From Spirosoma pollinicola (lineage in GTDB: Bacteria > Bacteroidota > Bacteroidia > Cytophagales > Spirosomataceae), in the NCBI RefSeq assembly GCF_002831565.1, contig NZ_CP025096.1:6129014-6193013 (forward strand): a stretch of DNA of 64,000 nt, in the 5' to 3' direction. The translations under genes were made by a program, and so were the position numbers. This document shows, one piece after another, positions 27,643 to 36,596 of the stretch (the stretch's first letter is position 1; every line of letters starts with the position of its first letter). Below the pieces are notes generated by a model that saw only the letters and a list, made by a program, of their open reading frames with translations, did no database searches and had not been told where the DNA came from.

Positions 27643-28059
27643 TTAACTCCCAATAACGGCAATGGTTAGCCGACTTACACAGACCAGTTTGCCCTGCTCA
27701 TCGGTAATACGGATATCCCAGATGTGGGTTGTGCGGCCGATATGAATGGGTGTGCAGCGCCCGTAAACCCAACCTTCACGCACCGAGCGAATGTGATTGG
27801 CATTGATCTCAAGACCAACTGCCCGTTGTTTGGTGGGGTCGTCCAATAGCATAAAAGACGCTACACTGCCCAGTGTTTCGGCTAACACCACCGAGGCTCC
27901 CCCGTGCAAAATGCCAAAAGGTTGATGCGTTCGTTGGTCAACGGGCATGCGGGCAATCAAATACCCTTCGCCCGCTTCAATAAATTCAATACCAAGAAGT
28001 TTACTGATTGAATCGGTATGGAGAAAATCAAGTGCAGTCAGATCGAAGTCAGCTTTCAT
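27643..28059 (-). CDS. Hotdog-fold thioesterase (PaaI / MenI type)
   Basis: Acyl-CoA thioesterase of 138 aa. The ATG at 28059 (MKADFDLTALDFL) is preferred because the longer frame upstream has unrelated residues. Family features are GILHGGASVVLAETLGSVA (helix with the catalytic acidic residue) and LEINANHIRSVREGWVYGRC. Close relatives hydrolyse 1,4-dihydroxy-2-naphthoyl-CoA in menaquinone synthesis or phenylacetyl-CoA-type esters. No menaquinone gene is next to it. It is divergent from the histidine phosphatase gene, with 71 bases between starts. Confidence 0.85.
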   Translation of the reverse strand: MKADFDLTALDFLHTDSISKLLGIEFIEAGEGYLIARMPVDQRTHQPFGILHGGASVVLAETLGSVASFMLLDDPTKQRAVGLEINANHIRSVREGWVYGRCTPIHIGRTTHIWDIRITDEQGKLVCVSRLTIAVIGS

Positions 28060-28130
28060 TAGGCGCGTGTTTTTTGTAATTTCGCACTCAAATTTGGAAA
28101 AATTTGCCAATAGGCAAGCCAATACGTTTG

Positions 28131-28763
28131 ATGCAAAAAACAATTTATCTGATTCGCCACGGCGAAACTGACTACAACCGGCGGGGCGTCGTGCAGGGAA
28201 GTGGCGTTGATTCAGACCTCAACGATATGGGACGGGCGCAGGCTCAGGCTTTTTTTCAGGCCTATCAGCATGTGCCATTCAGCAAGATTTACATTTCTGG
28301 ACTGAAGCGAACCTACCAAACCGCCGAACCTTTTATTGAACTGGGATTACCGTTCGAAAAGCTGACCGGCCTCAATGAGATAAGCTGGGGTGTTATGGAG
28401 GGCAAAGCGCCCGGTAATCTGGACAATGAGTATTACCGCGATCTGATCGAAGCCTGGGAGTCGGGCAACACGGCCAAAACAACCGATGGGGGTGAAAGCC
28501 CCGAACAGGTGGCCGCCCGACAAAAAGTGGCTGTAGATATTATTTTGTCGCATCCAGAGGAAGAGACCGTGCTAGTGGCCATGCACGGACGCGCCATGCG
28601 TATTTTGCTATGTTGGATCACCAACCGGCCGCTCTCGAAAATGGATCAGTTCGAGCACAGTAACCTCTGCCTTTATAAACTCCAATACGATTACGATTCG
28701 GCCCTGTTCACAATAGAACTGGCCAATGACACCGCCCATTTGCTGTCCCTGGCATTGGCCTGA
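28131..28763 (+). CDS. Histidine phosphatase family protein (phosphoglycerate-mutase-like)
   Basis: A 210-aa branch 1 histidine phosphatase. The catalytic His is in YLIRHGETDYNRRG near the N-terminus, and the second core His in VAMHGRAMRILL; SGLKRTYQTAEP supplies a phosphate-binding Arg. The ATG at 28131 starts MQKTIYLIRHGE. It may be a phosphatase or mutase acting on a small phosphorylated metabolite; the substrate is not clear. Confidence 0.87.
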   Translation: MQKTIYLIRHGETDYNRRGVVQGSGVDSDLNDMGRAQAQAFFQAYQHVPFSKIYISGLKRTYQTAEPFIELGLPFEKLTGLNEISWGVMEGKAPGNLDNEYYRDLIEAWESGNTAKTTDGGESPEQVAARQKVAVDIILSHPEEETVLVAMHGRAMRILLCWITNRPLSKMDQFEHSNLCLYKLQYDYDSALFTIELANDTAHLLSLALA

Positions 28764-28937
28764 AAAACTGGAAGGGCGATGAGTCAATAAGATTTTTCGT
28801 CCTTCCCGTTTTCTCTTCGACTAGTTAGTTTTCCGGCCTTCCTCCTTTTTTTCCATTGGTGTAGTATATACCGCCCGGCCCGGCCCTTAGTCTGTATATT
28901 CGTTTACCAACTGGTATAAGGACCGTAACAGAAAGGC

Positions 28938-30026
28938 ATGTCTAAGCAAAAAATATATTGGTTTTGTCAGTTATTCGGCTGGTCGCTCCTCATTTTGGTG
29001 GAGTATCTGGCCTATCTGTTTGAAGATGGTTTCCAAGCTGATGAACTGTACTTAGCCATTGTCAATATTTTTCTTGGCATTTCCCTAACGCATCTCTACC
29101 GGCTCATGATCAGGCGGTGGAACTGGGTGCAGCTACCGTTTTTTCGACTTGCCCCACGCGTTTTACTGTCCGTTTTTGTGCTTGCCCTGATCATGACCAT
29201 GGTGAATTTGCCCATGGACCGGCTTATCGTTCCGCAACATTTGATGGGCGAACCCTGGCTATTGTTTGGCTACATTATGACTTGGGGTAAAACCATGCTT
29301 GCCTGGGTGTTGAGCTATACCGCTTACCATTATGTGGAAGAAAACCGGAATGCCGAGATCGAAAAAATCCTATTAAAAACCAGCATTCGCGAAACAGAGG
29401 CCAAAGTGTTGCGGTCGCAGTTGAATCCGCACTTTGTCTTTAACGCCCTCAACAGTATTCGGGCACTGGTGTATGAAAATCCCACAAAAGCACAGCAAAG
29501 CATTACGCAACTCTCTAATTTACTGCGTAACTCACTACTGGCCGACCGGCGGAAAACAGTTGAGTTACGCGAGGAAATTAAAACGGTAGAGGATTACTTA
29601 GACCTCGAAAAAGTCCGTTATGAGGAGCGGCTGGTTTCGCACATTGAGCTTGATGGCAGAACTTTATACTGGCAAGTGCCGCCTATGATGCTGCAAACAC
29701 TGGTCGAAAATGCGATCAAACATGGGGTATCAACGGCGGTGGGTGGCGGCTTTATCGAAGTAAAATCCAGCCTGGTAGCCGATAAACTTCACATAATTAT
29801 TCGAAACACAGGTGTTTTGGGAGATAAGGAAGCTTCCGGGGGCTTCGGCTTAGCTAATACGGCACAGCGTCTTGAACTGCTGTACGGGCCTGATGCGAAG
29901 TTTCATATTTTCCAGGAAAACGAACTCCAGAACGGTAGCCCTGTTGTTTGTGCCGAAATCACTATTCCCGCCCAGTCGGAGGGCATATTCCGTCGAAAGG
30001 AAATAGGGGTCAGGAGTTTAAAATGA
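28938..30026 (+). CDS. LytS/AlgZ-type membrane histidine kinase
   Basis: 362 aa with four predicted N-terminal helices (about 10-28, 38-55, 72-90 and 108-130), a short coiled linker, and His_kinase domain LRSQLNPHFVFNALNSIR (His165). The ATPase domain has TLVENAIKHGV and GGFGLANTAQRLELLYG. The signal is sensed in or near the membrane, since there is no large external domain. The LytTR regulator gene starts 66 bases downstream, forming a standard pair. Confidence 0.92.
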   Translation: MSKQKIYWFCQLFGWSLLILVEYLAYLFEDGFQADELYLAIVNIFLGISLTHLYRLMIRRWNWVQLPFFRLAPRVLLSVFVLALIMTMVNLPMDRLIVPQHLMGEPWLLFGYIMTWGKTMLAWVLSYTAYHYVEENRNAEIEKILLKTSIRETEAKVLRSQLNPHFVFNALNSIRALVYENPTKAQQSITQLSNLLRNSLLADRRKTVELREEIKTVEDYLDLEKVRYEERLVSHIELDGRTLYWQVPPMMLQTLVENAIKHGVSTAVGGGFIEVKSSLVADKLHIIIRNTGVLGDKEASGGFGLANTAQRLELLYGPDAKFHIFQENELQNGSPVVCAEITIPAQSEGIFRRKEIGVRSLK

Positions 30027-30092
30027 AGGCTGACATACGCTAAATGACATCTTTTTATACCTCCTCTCGTCCAACGTCTAACGCAAATAAAA

Positions 30093-30830
30093 ATGAAAAC
30101 CCTTATCATTGACGACGAGCGACTGGCCCGCAACGAATTGCGTCGGCTGCTTGAGAATTTCCCCAAAATCCAGATTATTGGCGAAGCCGCCAATGCAGAT
30201 GAAGCCCTTCCTATGATTGAAGAGCTTGAACCGGACCTGTTATTTTTAGACATTCAGATGCCCGGCAAAAATGGCTTTGAGTTGCTGCAGTCTATTGAAG
30301 GCAAAACGCCGGAGGTGATCTTTACCACGGCATTTGATGAATACGCGATTAAAGCGTTTGAGTTTAACGCGCTCGATTATCTGCTCAAGCCTGTTGAGTT
30401 AGCGCGACTGTCGGAGGCTATCCATCGGGTAGAGGAGGAGCAGCATAGCCAGGAAACATCCGGTGGTGCTTCATCAGGAATTTCAACAAAAATATTAGGC
30501 GAAAATGACCAGGTATTTGTGAAGGATGGCGAAAAATGCTGGTTTGTTAAACTGGGTAAAGTGCGGTTGTTCGAGTCGATGGGTAACTATGTCCGGCTGT
30601 ATTTTGATGATCAAAAGCCACTGGTTCTCAAGTCGTTGAACGCACTGGAAGATCGTCTGAACCCCGCTACGTTTTTCCGGGCAAACCGCAAGCATATCAT
30701 TAATTTGCAGTGGATTGAAAAAATTGAGCCCTGGTTTAGCGGGGGGTTATTGGTCACGCTGCGAGGAGGAGATAAAATCGAAATTAGCCGCCGACAGGCT
30801 ATTCGGTTTAAAGATTTGTTAAGTTTGTAG
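30093..30830 (+). CDS. LytTR-family response regulator
   Basis: 245 aa: receiver domain (IIDDERLARNEL, phosphorylated Asp53 in LLFLDIQMPGKNG, Lys in LDYLLKPVELARL), a Ser/Gly-rich linker at about 125-140, and a LytTR DNA-binding domain (VFVKDGEKCWFVKLGKV, then MGNYVRLYFDD, NPATFFRANRKHIINL and EISRRQAIRFKDLLSL). It is the partner of the preceding kinase. Its targets are not obvious; the DUF3298 lipoprotein gene follows 67 bases after it. Confidence 0.93.
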   Translation: MKTLIIDDERLARNELRRLLENFPKIQIIGEAANADEALPMIEELEPDLLFLDIQMPGKNGFELLQSIEGKTPEVIFTTAFDEYAIKAFEFNALDYLLKPVELARLSEAIHRVEEEQHSQETSGGASSGISTKILGENDQVFVKDGEKCWFVKLGKVRLFESMGNYVRLYFDDQKPLVLKSLNALEDRLNPATFFRANRKHIINLQWIEKIEPWFSGGLLVTLRGGDKIEISRRQAIRFKDLLSL

Positions 30831-30897
30831 TGTTGTGGCACTTGGTTTGTAGAATAACTTACCTCGAAACCAGGTGCCACGATTACGACAACGGTCT

Positions 30898-31695
30898 ATG
30901 AAGAATACGCTGGCCATCCTTCTCTTTGGCTTAATCAATATAGTTTCGGCTTGTCAGTCTACGGATTCAGAGCCACCCGTTTTGGATAAACAGAACTTTA
31001 CCTTTACCGGATCGAGCCGCTGCGATACCACTAAAAATGCGGGCGTAGATGTTTCTGTTGCATATGTACTTCTGAAGAGTGATACAGAAGGCGACCGGAA
31101 AATAAATGATAGTTTGCGCCGTCTTGCCGTTAACAGTATTGTTGGCTGGCTCGACAATGAAACCGTAGCCGAGCACCCCGATGTACAGACTGATTTAGCG
31201 AAAGCAGCTACCTTATTTGCGACCGATTACGAAATCGTGCGAAAGGATATGGGTAATTTAAGTGGTTGCTGGGAAGTGAAAACTACCGCTGACACACTGC
31301 ATGCCGGTCCCAAAACCTTGTCGGTTAAATACGAAACGTTTGCTTACACAGGCGGTGCGCATCCAAACTCCAGTGTATCTTTTTATAACTTCAATCGGGA
31401 AACAGGAAAAATAATTACCCTGGCCGATATGGTATCGGACACGACCGCTTTGCTCAGGGTCGTTGAAAAAGCGTTTCGGAAGCAACAGGACTTACAGCCA
31501 CAGAATAATCTTGAAGAGAAAGGTTATTTTCTTCATGACGGCCGATTCTTTTTACCGGCCAACATCGGTATGAGTACCAGCGGGCTGATATTTTACTATA
31601 ACCCTTACGAGATAGCTGCTTACGCCGTCGGGCCGATTCAAGTCACGGTTCCTTATGCCCAACTGAGCGGGATCCTTCACGAAAATTGGTTGTAA
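30898..31695 (+). CDS. DUF3298-type lipoprotein
   Basis: 265 aa. The ATG at 30898 gives MKNTLAILLFGLINIVSACQ, a type II signal peptide with lipidated Cys19, so it is probably anchored in a membrane. The body contains KYETFAYTGGAHPNSSVSFY and GKIITLADMVSD, then FFLPANIGMSTSGLIFYYNPYEIA, the RsiV/DUF3298 pattern. Relatives include lysozyme-binding anti-sigma RsiV. No ECF sigma gene is nearby, so it is more likely an independent envelope protein. It may be controlled by the LytTR system just upstream. Confidence 0.8.
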   Translation: MKNTLAILLFGLINIVSACQSTDSEPPVLDKQNFTFTGSSRCDTTKNAGVDVSVAYVLLKSDTEGDRKINDSLRRLAVNSIVGWLDNETVAEHPDVQTDLAKAATLFATDYEIVRKDMGNLSGCWEVKTTADTLHAGPKTLSVKYETFAYTGGAHPNSSVSFYNFNRETGKIITLADMVSDTTALLRVVEKAFRKQQDLQPQNNLEEKGYFLHDGRFFLPANIGMSTSGLIFYYNPYEIAAYAVGPIQVTVPYAQLSGILHENWL

Positions 31696-31784
31696 AAGGC
31701 TTCCTGTTATTTACCGTAGCCATCTTACTGTATACCACCAGTTTTTGCCTTTAACGCTTCTATACCAGCTAAATTTGCTACAAA

Positions 31785-32072
31785 ATGACATTCGATCAAT
31801 TTACGGCCACGCTTTCACAAGCCCAACCCCCGGCCGACTTGCATCCGGTGGTACAGGGGCTTTGGTACGATGCCAATGCTAATTGGGAACAAGCGCACAA
31901 CATTGCCCAAAGCCGTGAGGGCGAACAGACGTATGATCGATTACACGCTTATCTGCACCGCAAAGAAGGTGATCGATTCAATGCGAATTACTGGTACCGG
32001 CGGGCTAAAGCACCCTTTTTTGAGGGCTCTCTGGACGAAGAGTGGCGTACCCTGGTGAAACAATATTTGTAG
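31785..32072 (+). CDS. Small conserved protein of unknown function
   Basis: 95 aa, soluble and rich in Trp, Tyr and His: NWEQAHNIAQSREGEQTYDRL and AYLHRKEGDRFNANYWYRRA. I have the impression of a family widespread in bacteria, but no function can be given. It converges on the globin gene with six bases between stops. Confidence 0.75.
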   Translation: MTFDQFTATLSQAQPPADLHPVVQGLWYDANANWEQAHNIAQSREGEQTYDRLHAYLHRKEGDRFNANYWYRRAKAPFFEGSLDEEWRTLVKQYL

Positions 32073-32078
32073 GCCCAC

Positions 32079-32561
32079 CTACGGAATGTAAGGTCCGCCT
32101 GTTTCGCCCCAGCCCCAGGTTGGCATAGGCGCATCTACCTGTTCACTCACGATATTCTCTCGTGAATTAATAACGGCAAGCCTGGAACCCCACTCCAGAT
32201 AGCCAACCAGTGCAGAACGAAATTCCGGATCATCGGGTAAGCCAACTATGTCGGCCGTGTCCAGAATCAGGCCAATCCAGCGTTGGCGTTGCTGTTCGGT
32301 TAAGTTTTTTCCCAGATGATGATGGATCATTTCATAATGACTGCCTTCTTCTGTGCTGTATGTCGATGGCCCCCGGAAGACCTCGGCAATAAAATGAGCC
32401 ACATGACGCGTATGTTCGGGTGACATACCCCGAAAAACGGGCTCAAGTTCAGAATCCTGGTGAACCCGCTGGTAAAATAAGTCGGTCCAGGCTTCAAATT
32501 TCTCCATACCCCCCGCCCATTCATAGAGTGTGGGAATACCTGTGTTCGGTTGTGTATTCAT
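32079..32561 (-). CDS. Group II truncated haemoglobin-like protein
   Basis: 160 aa. The globin core runs from TLYEWAGGMEKFEAWTDLFY through HVAHFIAEVFRGPSTYS to MIHHHLGKNLTEQQRQRW, with the probable proximal His among residues 80-82, and WGSRLAVINS near the end of helix H. The C-terminal 25 residues (PMPTWGWGETGGPYIP) are a Trp/Pro-rich tail. These proteins bind haem and O2 or NO. No haem or nitrosative-stress genes are adjacent. Confidence 0.85.
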   Translation of the reverse strand: MNTQPNTGIPTLYEWAGGMEKFEAWTDLFYQRVHQDSELEPVFRGMSPEHTRHVAHFIAEVFRGPSTYSTEEGSHYEMIHHHLGKNLTEQQRQRWIGLILDTADIVGLPDDPEFRSALVGYLEWGSRLAVINSRENIVSEQVDAPMPTWGWGETGGPYIP

Positions 32562-32591
32562 ATGACAGAGAGATAATTGCCATTAAACTAC

Positions 32592-32624
32592 AAAAAAAAG
32601 GCCGCACTCTTGCGAATGCGACCT
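32592..32624 (-). terminator. Intrinsic terminator after ald
   Basis: Read on the minus strand: AGGTCGCA, a 9-base loop, TGCGGCCT, then eight T. It lies 31 bases beyond the ald stop. Confidence 0.8.
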
Positions 32625-32654
32625 GCGTCTGTCGATGAATAAGTAATATTTTTA

Positions 32655-33785
32655 TTAAGCCATTTCTTCTTCGGTAAGCACCGTGCTTACGTCAGTCAAT
32701 GGCAAATTGAATGCATCAGCAACACCTTTATACACAATCTTGCCATCGACTACATTCAGGCCCAGTTTCAGGTCAGAATTGTCGCGGCAGGCTTGCTGCC
32801 AGCCTTTGTTGGCTAATTGAAGTGCATAAGGCAACGTCGCATTGGTCAAGGCCAGCGTGCTTGTGTATGGAACAGCACCCGGCATGTTGGCAACGCAGTA
32901 ATGAACGACACCGTCAATGATGAAGGTTGGATTTTCGTGGGTAGTAGGCGAGCAGGTTTCAATGCAACCGCCCTGGTCAACAGCTACGTCTACCAGCACC
33001 GTACCGGCACGCATCAGTTTCAACATCTCCCGTGTAATAAGGTGTGGCGCTTTAGCCCCTGGAATCAACACCGCACCAACGATCAGGTCACAGACTTTGA
33101 TCATCTCCCGAATGTTGTATTCGTTCGACATCATCGTTTGCACGTTTGGTGGCATAATGTCTGACAGGTAACGTAAACGGGCCAGGCTGACATCCATGAT
33201 CGTAACGTGTGCTCCCAGACCAGCAGCCATTTTAGCCGCTTGGGTACCTACAATACCACCGCCTAAAATAAGAACGTTGGCAGGTTTCACACCCGGAACG
33301 CCACCGAGCAGAATGCCCCGGCCTTTCAATGGTTTTTCTAAATATTTAGCACCTTCCTGAACCGCCATCCGGCCAGCTACTTCCGACATGGGAACTAGCA
33401 ACGGCAAGCTGCGGTCCGGGCGCTCAACGGTTTCGTAGGCCAGGCAAACAGCCCCTTTCGCCAGCATGGCCTGCGTCAGTTCCTCCGATGAAGCGAAGTG
33501 GAAATAGGTAAACAGCAACTGGTCTTGCTTGATCAAATCGTATTCGGAAGCAATAGGCTCCTTAACCTTCATGATCATTTCGGCGATGTTATACACTGCT
33601 TCAATGGTTGGCAGCATAATGGCACCAGCCGCGATGTACTCTTCGTCCTCGAACCCACTACCTTCACCGGCATTTACCTGTACATAGACCGTGTGGCCAT
33701 GCTTACGTAGTTCGGTTACACCAGCGGGCGTTAGTGCCACACGGTTCTCGTTGTTTTTGATTTCTTTTGGAACACCAATGACCAT
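32655..33785 (-). CDS. ald: Alanine dehydrogenase
   Basis: Reversible NAD-dependent oxidative deamination of L-alanine to pyruvate and ammonia. The ATG at 33785 gives MVIGVPKEIKNNENRVALTP, the exact family N-terminus, and 376 aa; an ATG 39 bases upstream is less likely. The NAD-binding GGGIVGTQAAKMAAGLGAHV and MTMSNEYN-like region (TMMSNEYNIREM) are as expected. It is divergent from an Lrp/AsnC regulator gene, with a perfect dyad midway between them, and ends in its own terminator. Confidence 0.95.
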   Translation of the reverse strand: MVIGVPKEIKNNENRVALTPAGVTELRKHGHTVYVQVNAGEGSGFEDEEYIAAGAIMLPTIEAVYNIAEMIMKVKEPIASEYDLIKQDQLLFTYFHFASSEELTQAMLAKGAVCLAYETVERPDRSLPLLVPMSEVAGRMAVQEGAKYLEKPLKGRGILLGGVPGVKPANVLILGGGIVGTQAAKMAAGLGAHVTIMDVSLARLRYLSDIMPPNVQTMMSNEYNIREMIKVCDLIVGAVLIPGAKAPHLITREMLKLMRAGTVLVDVAVDQGGCIETCSPTTHENPTFIIDGVVHYCVANMPGAVPYTSTLALTNATLPYALQLANKGWQQACRDNSDLKLGLNVVDGKIVYKGVADAFNLPLTDVSTVLTEEEMA

Positions 33786-33863
33786 GACGAATGAATGCGT
33801 TTGGAAGATTTCGCGATTAAGCATTACAAAGGTATGTTCACCGTTGTTGTTTTCTAATAGAAT

Positions 33864-33885
33864 GGTATTTTTTAGGAAAAATACC
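33864..33885. promoter_or_regulatory. Perfect dyad between ald and lrp: candidate operator
   Basis: GGTATTTTT-TAGG-AAAAATACC, a 9-bp perfect inverted repeat with a 4-base spacer. Its centre is 90 bases from the ald start and 86 from the regulator start. The AT-rich core and the near-equal spacing fit an Lrp-family site controlling both genes. Confidence 0.5.
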
Positions 33886-33960
33886 TAATTATGTGCTTAT
33901 TTAACGGAAATAAATCTAATGATTGCCAGATAAACGAGAATAAGCCGTAAAAATGCCTTT

Positions 33961-34425
33961 ATGGAAATTTTAGATAAAACGGATCGCCGAATCCTTACTT
34001 TACTACAGCAGAATGCTCGACTAACCATACAGGAAATAGGTCAAAAGATTAATTTGTCTAAGACCCCCGTTCATGAGCGCATAAAAAGACTTGAACGAGA
34101 AGGCATTATCGAGCGCTATGTAACGATCCTTGACAAGAAAAAACTCGGGAATTTACTGATCGTTTTTTGTCAGGTAACACTCGACCGGCAAACCCGCGAC
34201 GCCTTCGCCGATTTTGAAACGGCTGTACGCGTTTTGCCGGATGTGCTGGAATGCAACCGGGTTTCGGGGACGTTCGATTACCTGATCAAAATCGTTAGCA
34301 AGGACATGGAGTCCTATAATTATTTTTATCAGGAGCAATTGTCGGTCATTCCCGGTACACTACACATTAGTAGCTTTTTTGTCATGGCCGATGTTAAAAA
34401 TTCGACGGTTATACCGGTCGAGTAA
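33961..34425 (+). CDS. Lrp/AsnC-family transcriptional regulator
   Basis: 154 aa: N-terminal HTH (KTDRRILTLLQQNARLTIQE, then KINLSKTPVHERIKRLEREG) and C-terminal RAM ligand/oligomer domain (VSGTFDYLIKIVSKDMESYN). Regulators of this family often sit divergently from ald and activate it in response to alanine or leucine; the 175-base shared spacer with a perfect dyad supports that role here. Confidence 0.92.
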   Translation: MEILDKTDRRILTLLQQNARLTIQEIGQKINLSKTPVHERIKRLEREGIIERYVTILDKKKLGNLLIVFCQVTLDRQTRDAFADFETAVRVLPDVLECNRVSGTFDYLIKIVSKDMESYNYFYQEQLSVIPGTLHISSFFVMADVKNSTVIPVE

Positions 34426-34600
34426 AAGGGTAAATGCTTCCGTAAGGGATACATAAGCCGCTTGATGTTGTCATTTTGATCACTTCCTGCTTCCCGGAGA
34501 TTCACTATACAGGTCAGCAAAGTGATAACAAGTTAGAGTAGTATCGGGCAAACTTCTGGTTTGTTAACCAGTCACTTTATTCCTCTATATATTGGCATTT

Positions 34601-35566
34601 ATGAAGGTGCATTACCTCTGTTTTCTGGGTCTGGTCGGCATCAGCCTTACCGCAAAAGCCCAAACCTGGGAACCCGTTACCACGCAAAATACATGTTCAA
34701 CCCGCCACGAAAATGCGGCTACGCTCATTGGCGATAGTTTGTATGCGGTAGGAGGTCGTGGTATCAAACCGTTAGAAGCGCTGAACCTGAAGACGCTGGT
34801 TTGGCAAACACTGCCCACTCCACCGCTCGAAATGAATCATTTTCAGGCTATTACCTATGGCGGGGAGTTGTATGTTATTGGCGCTTTTCAGGGTAAATAT
34901 CCACACGAAACGCCTATTCCGAATATTTACATCTATAGTCCTAAGCAGGGAAAATGGCGAATGGGACCGGAAATTCCGAAAGAGCGGCTTCGGGGATCGG
35001 CGGGCGTGGTCGTTTATAAAAACAAAATCTATGTGGCCTGCGGGATTATTGATGGCCATTTTGATGGTCATGTCGCTTGGTTGGATGAGTATGACCCAAA
35101 AACGAACACCTGGAAACGCCTGGCCGATGCCCCCCGCACCCGCGACCACATTACAGCCGCCGTTGTTGATGATAAGCTATACTTGGCTGGCGGACGTAAT
35201 TCGACAGCTCGTATCAATAAGGTGCTGGAGACAACTATTGCTGAAGTCGATGTTTACGATTTCAAAACAGGACGTTGGGAAACGTTACCCGCTTCATCGA
35301 ATATCCCGACTCAGCGAGCAGGTGCTACAGCCGTAACGCAGGGCGGAAAAGTCTGGATTATTGGTGGTGAAACCGTGCAGTTACTGGCCCATAACGAAGC
35401 CGAAGCACTCGATCCAAAAACCAATAAATGGACAACAGGCCCAACCCTGAAACAAGGTCGACATGGTACGCAGGCCGTTGTTCATGATGGTAAAATCTAC
35501 ATTGTGGCAGGCTCGGCCAATCACGGTGGCGGTCCTGAATTAAATACCGTCGAAGTGTTAAATTAA
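34601..35566 (+). CDS. Secreted kelch-repeat protein
   Basis: 321 aa. The ATG at 34601 starts a signal peptide (MKVHYLCFLGLVGISLTAKA, cleavage likely before QTWEPV). About six kelch units follow, each with a Gly-Gly pair and spaced Tyr/Trp: LYAVGGRG, LYVIGAFQG, IYVACGIID, LYLAGGRN, VWIIGGETV and IYIVAGSAN. This predicts a beta-propeller in the periplasm or outside. No catalytic residues are evident. It may relate to sialic-acid (NanM-like) or galactose-oxidase-like propellers, but without support. Confidence 0.85.
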   Translation: MKVHYLCFLGLVGISLTAKAQTWEPVTTQNTCSTRHENAATLIGDSLYAVGGRGIKPLEALNLKTLVWQTLPTPPLEMNHFQAITYGGELYVIGAFQGKYPHETPIPNIYIYSPKQGKWRMGPEIPKERLRGSAGVVVYKNKIYVACGIIDGHFDGHVAWLDEYDPKTNTWKRLADAPRTRDHITAAVVDDKLYLAGGRNSTARINKVLETTIAEVDVYDFKTGRWETLPASSNIPTQRAGATAVTQGGKVWIIGGETVQLLAHNEAEALDPKTNKWTTGPTLKQGRHGTQAVVHDGKIYIVAGSANHGGGPELNTVEVLN

Positions 35567-35572
35567 GTTATC

Positions 35573-35666
35573 GGAACACAGATGGAACGGATTGAACAGA
35601 TCAACACAGATTTGTAACGTCAACTTTATCTGTGCTAATCCGTCCAATCCGTTCCATCTGTGTTCC
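35573..35666. repeat. Long inverted repeat between kelch and DUF1080 genes
   Basis: GGAACACAGATGGAACGGAT plus TG (35573-35594) is perfectly complementary to 35645-35666. Partial pairing continues inward (CAACACAGAT against ATCTGTGC), leaving a small centre. It lies in the spacer of two co-directional genes. Confidence 0.85.
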
Positions 35667-35693
35667 TATTTTTCCCACTATCTATCTTCTTAC

Positions 35694-36593
35694 ATGAAAA
35701 TCTCACTTAACATACTTCTCCTTTGTTTGACGACCTTCACGATGGCTTTTGCCCAAAAAGCTGCCAGTAAAGAAGAATGGGTGTCGATTTTTAATGGGAA
35801 AGATTTGAAAGACTGGGATATAAAAATTGCTGGTCGACCGCTCAACGACAATTACCAGAACACCTTTCGAGTCGAGAATGGTATCATGCGTGTTGTGTAT
35901 GACCAGTACAAAACGTTTGATTTTAAATATGGGCACATATACTATAAAAAGCCCTACTCATACTATCGCGTACGGTTCCAATATCGGTTTTTAGGCAATC
36001 AAACGCCCGGTGGCGACTCCTGGAATGTACGGAATAGCGGTATTATGCTTCACTCCCAATCGGCAGAAAGTTTATCGCTCAATCAAACGTTCCCTGTCTC
36101 TCTGGAAATGCAGTTGCTGGGTGGCCTAGGTAAAGGTGAGCGCCATACGGGTAACCTGTGTACGCCGGGTACGCAAGTGTTTATAGGAGATAAACTCCGC
36201 CCCGAACATTGCACGGACTCCGATTCGAAAACGTATGATGGCGACCAATGGGTTACCGCTGAAGCGATCGTGATGGGCGATTCGATTGTGCACCATTTGA
36301 TCAACGGCGACACCGTGTTGACATACCAACGACCACAAGTTGGTGGCGGATTCGTAAGCCCTACCAGTGACTGGGATTCAGGACGATTTGGAGCAACTGC
36401 CGCAAATCACTGGATCAGCCAGGCCAATACGCCACTTGGCAGCGGGTTTCTGGCGTTACAGGCCGAAAGCCATCCTATTGATTTTCGGAATATTGAGGTG
36501 TTAGATCTAGTCGGCTGTATGAACCCTAAAGCGTTGAATTACAAATCGTATTATGTAAAAGCTGACAATACAAAATGCCGGTATAAGAAATAG
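35694..36593 (+). CDS. Secreted DUF1080 (3-keto-disaccharide hydrolase) protein
   Basis: 299 aa. The ATG at 35694 begins a signal peptide (MKISLNILLLCLTTFTMAFA|Q). The DUF1080 concanavalin-like domain includes WVSIFNGKDLKDWDIKIAG, YYRVRFQYRFLG, NSGIMLHSQ, FPVSLEMQLLGG and GFLALQAESHPIDFRNIEVL. This family binds or hydrolyses sugar derivatives in the envelope. The C-terminal 25 residues (GCMNPKALNYKSYYVKADN, then KCRYKK) form a Cys-bounded motif like those ending many Bacteroidota surface proteins. Confidence 0.88.
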   Translation: MKISLNILLLCLTTFTMAFAQKAASKEEWVSIFNGKDLKDWDIKIAGRPLNDNYQNTFRVENGIMRVVYDQYKTFDFKYGHIYYKKPYSYYRVRFQYRFLGNQTPGGDSWNVRNSGIMLHSQSAESLSLNQTFPVSLEMQLLGGLGKGERHTGNLCTPGTQVFIGDKLRPEHCTDSDSKTYDGDQWVTAEAIVMGDSIVHHLINGDTVLTYQRPQVGGGFVSPTSDWDSGRFGATAANHWISQANTPLGSGFLALQAESHPIDFRNIEVLDLVGCMNPKALNYKSYYVKADNTKCRYKK

Positions 36594-36596
36594 CTT

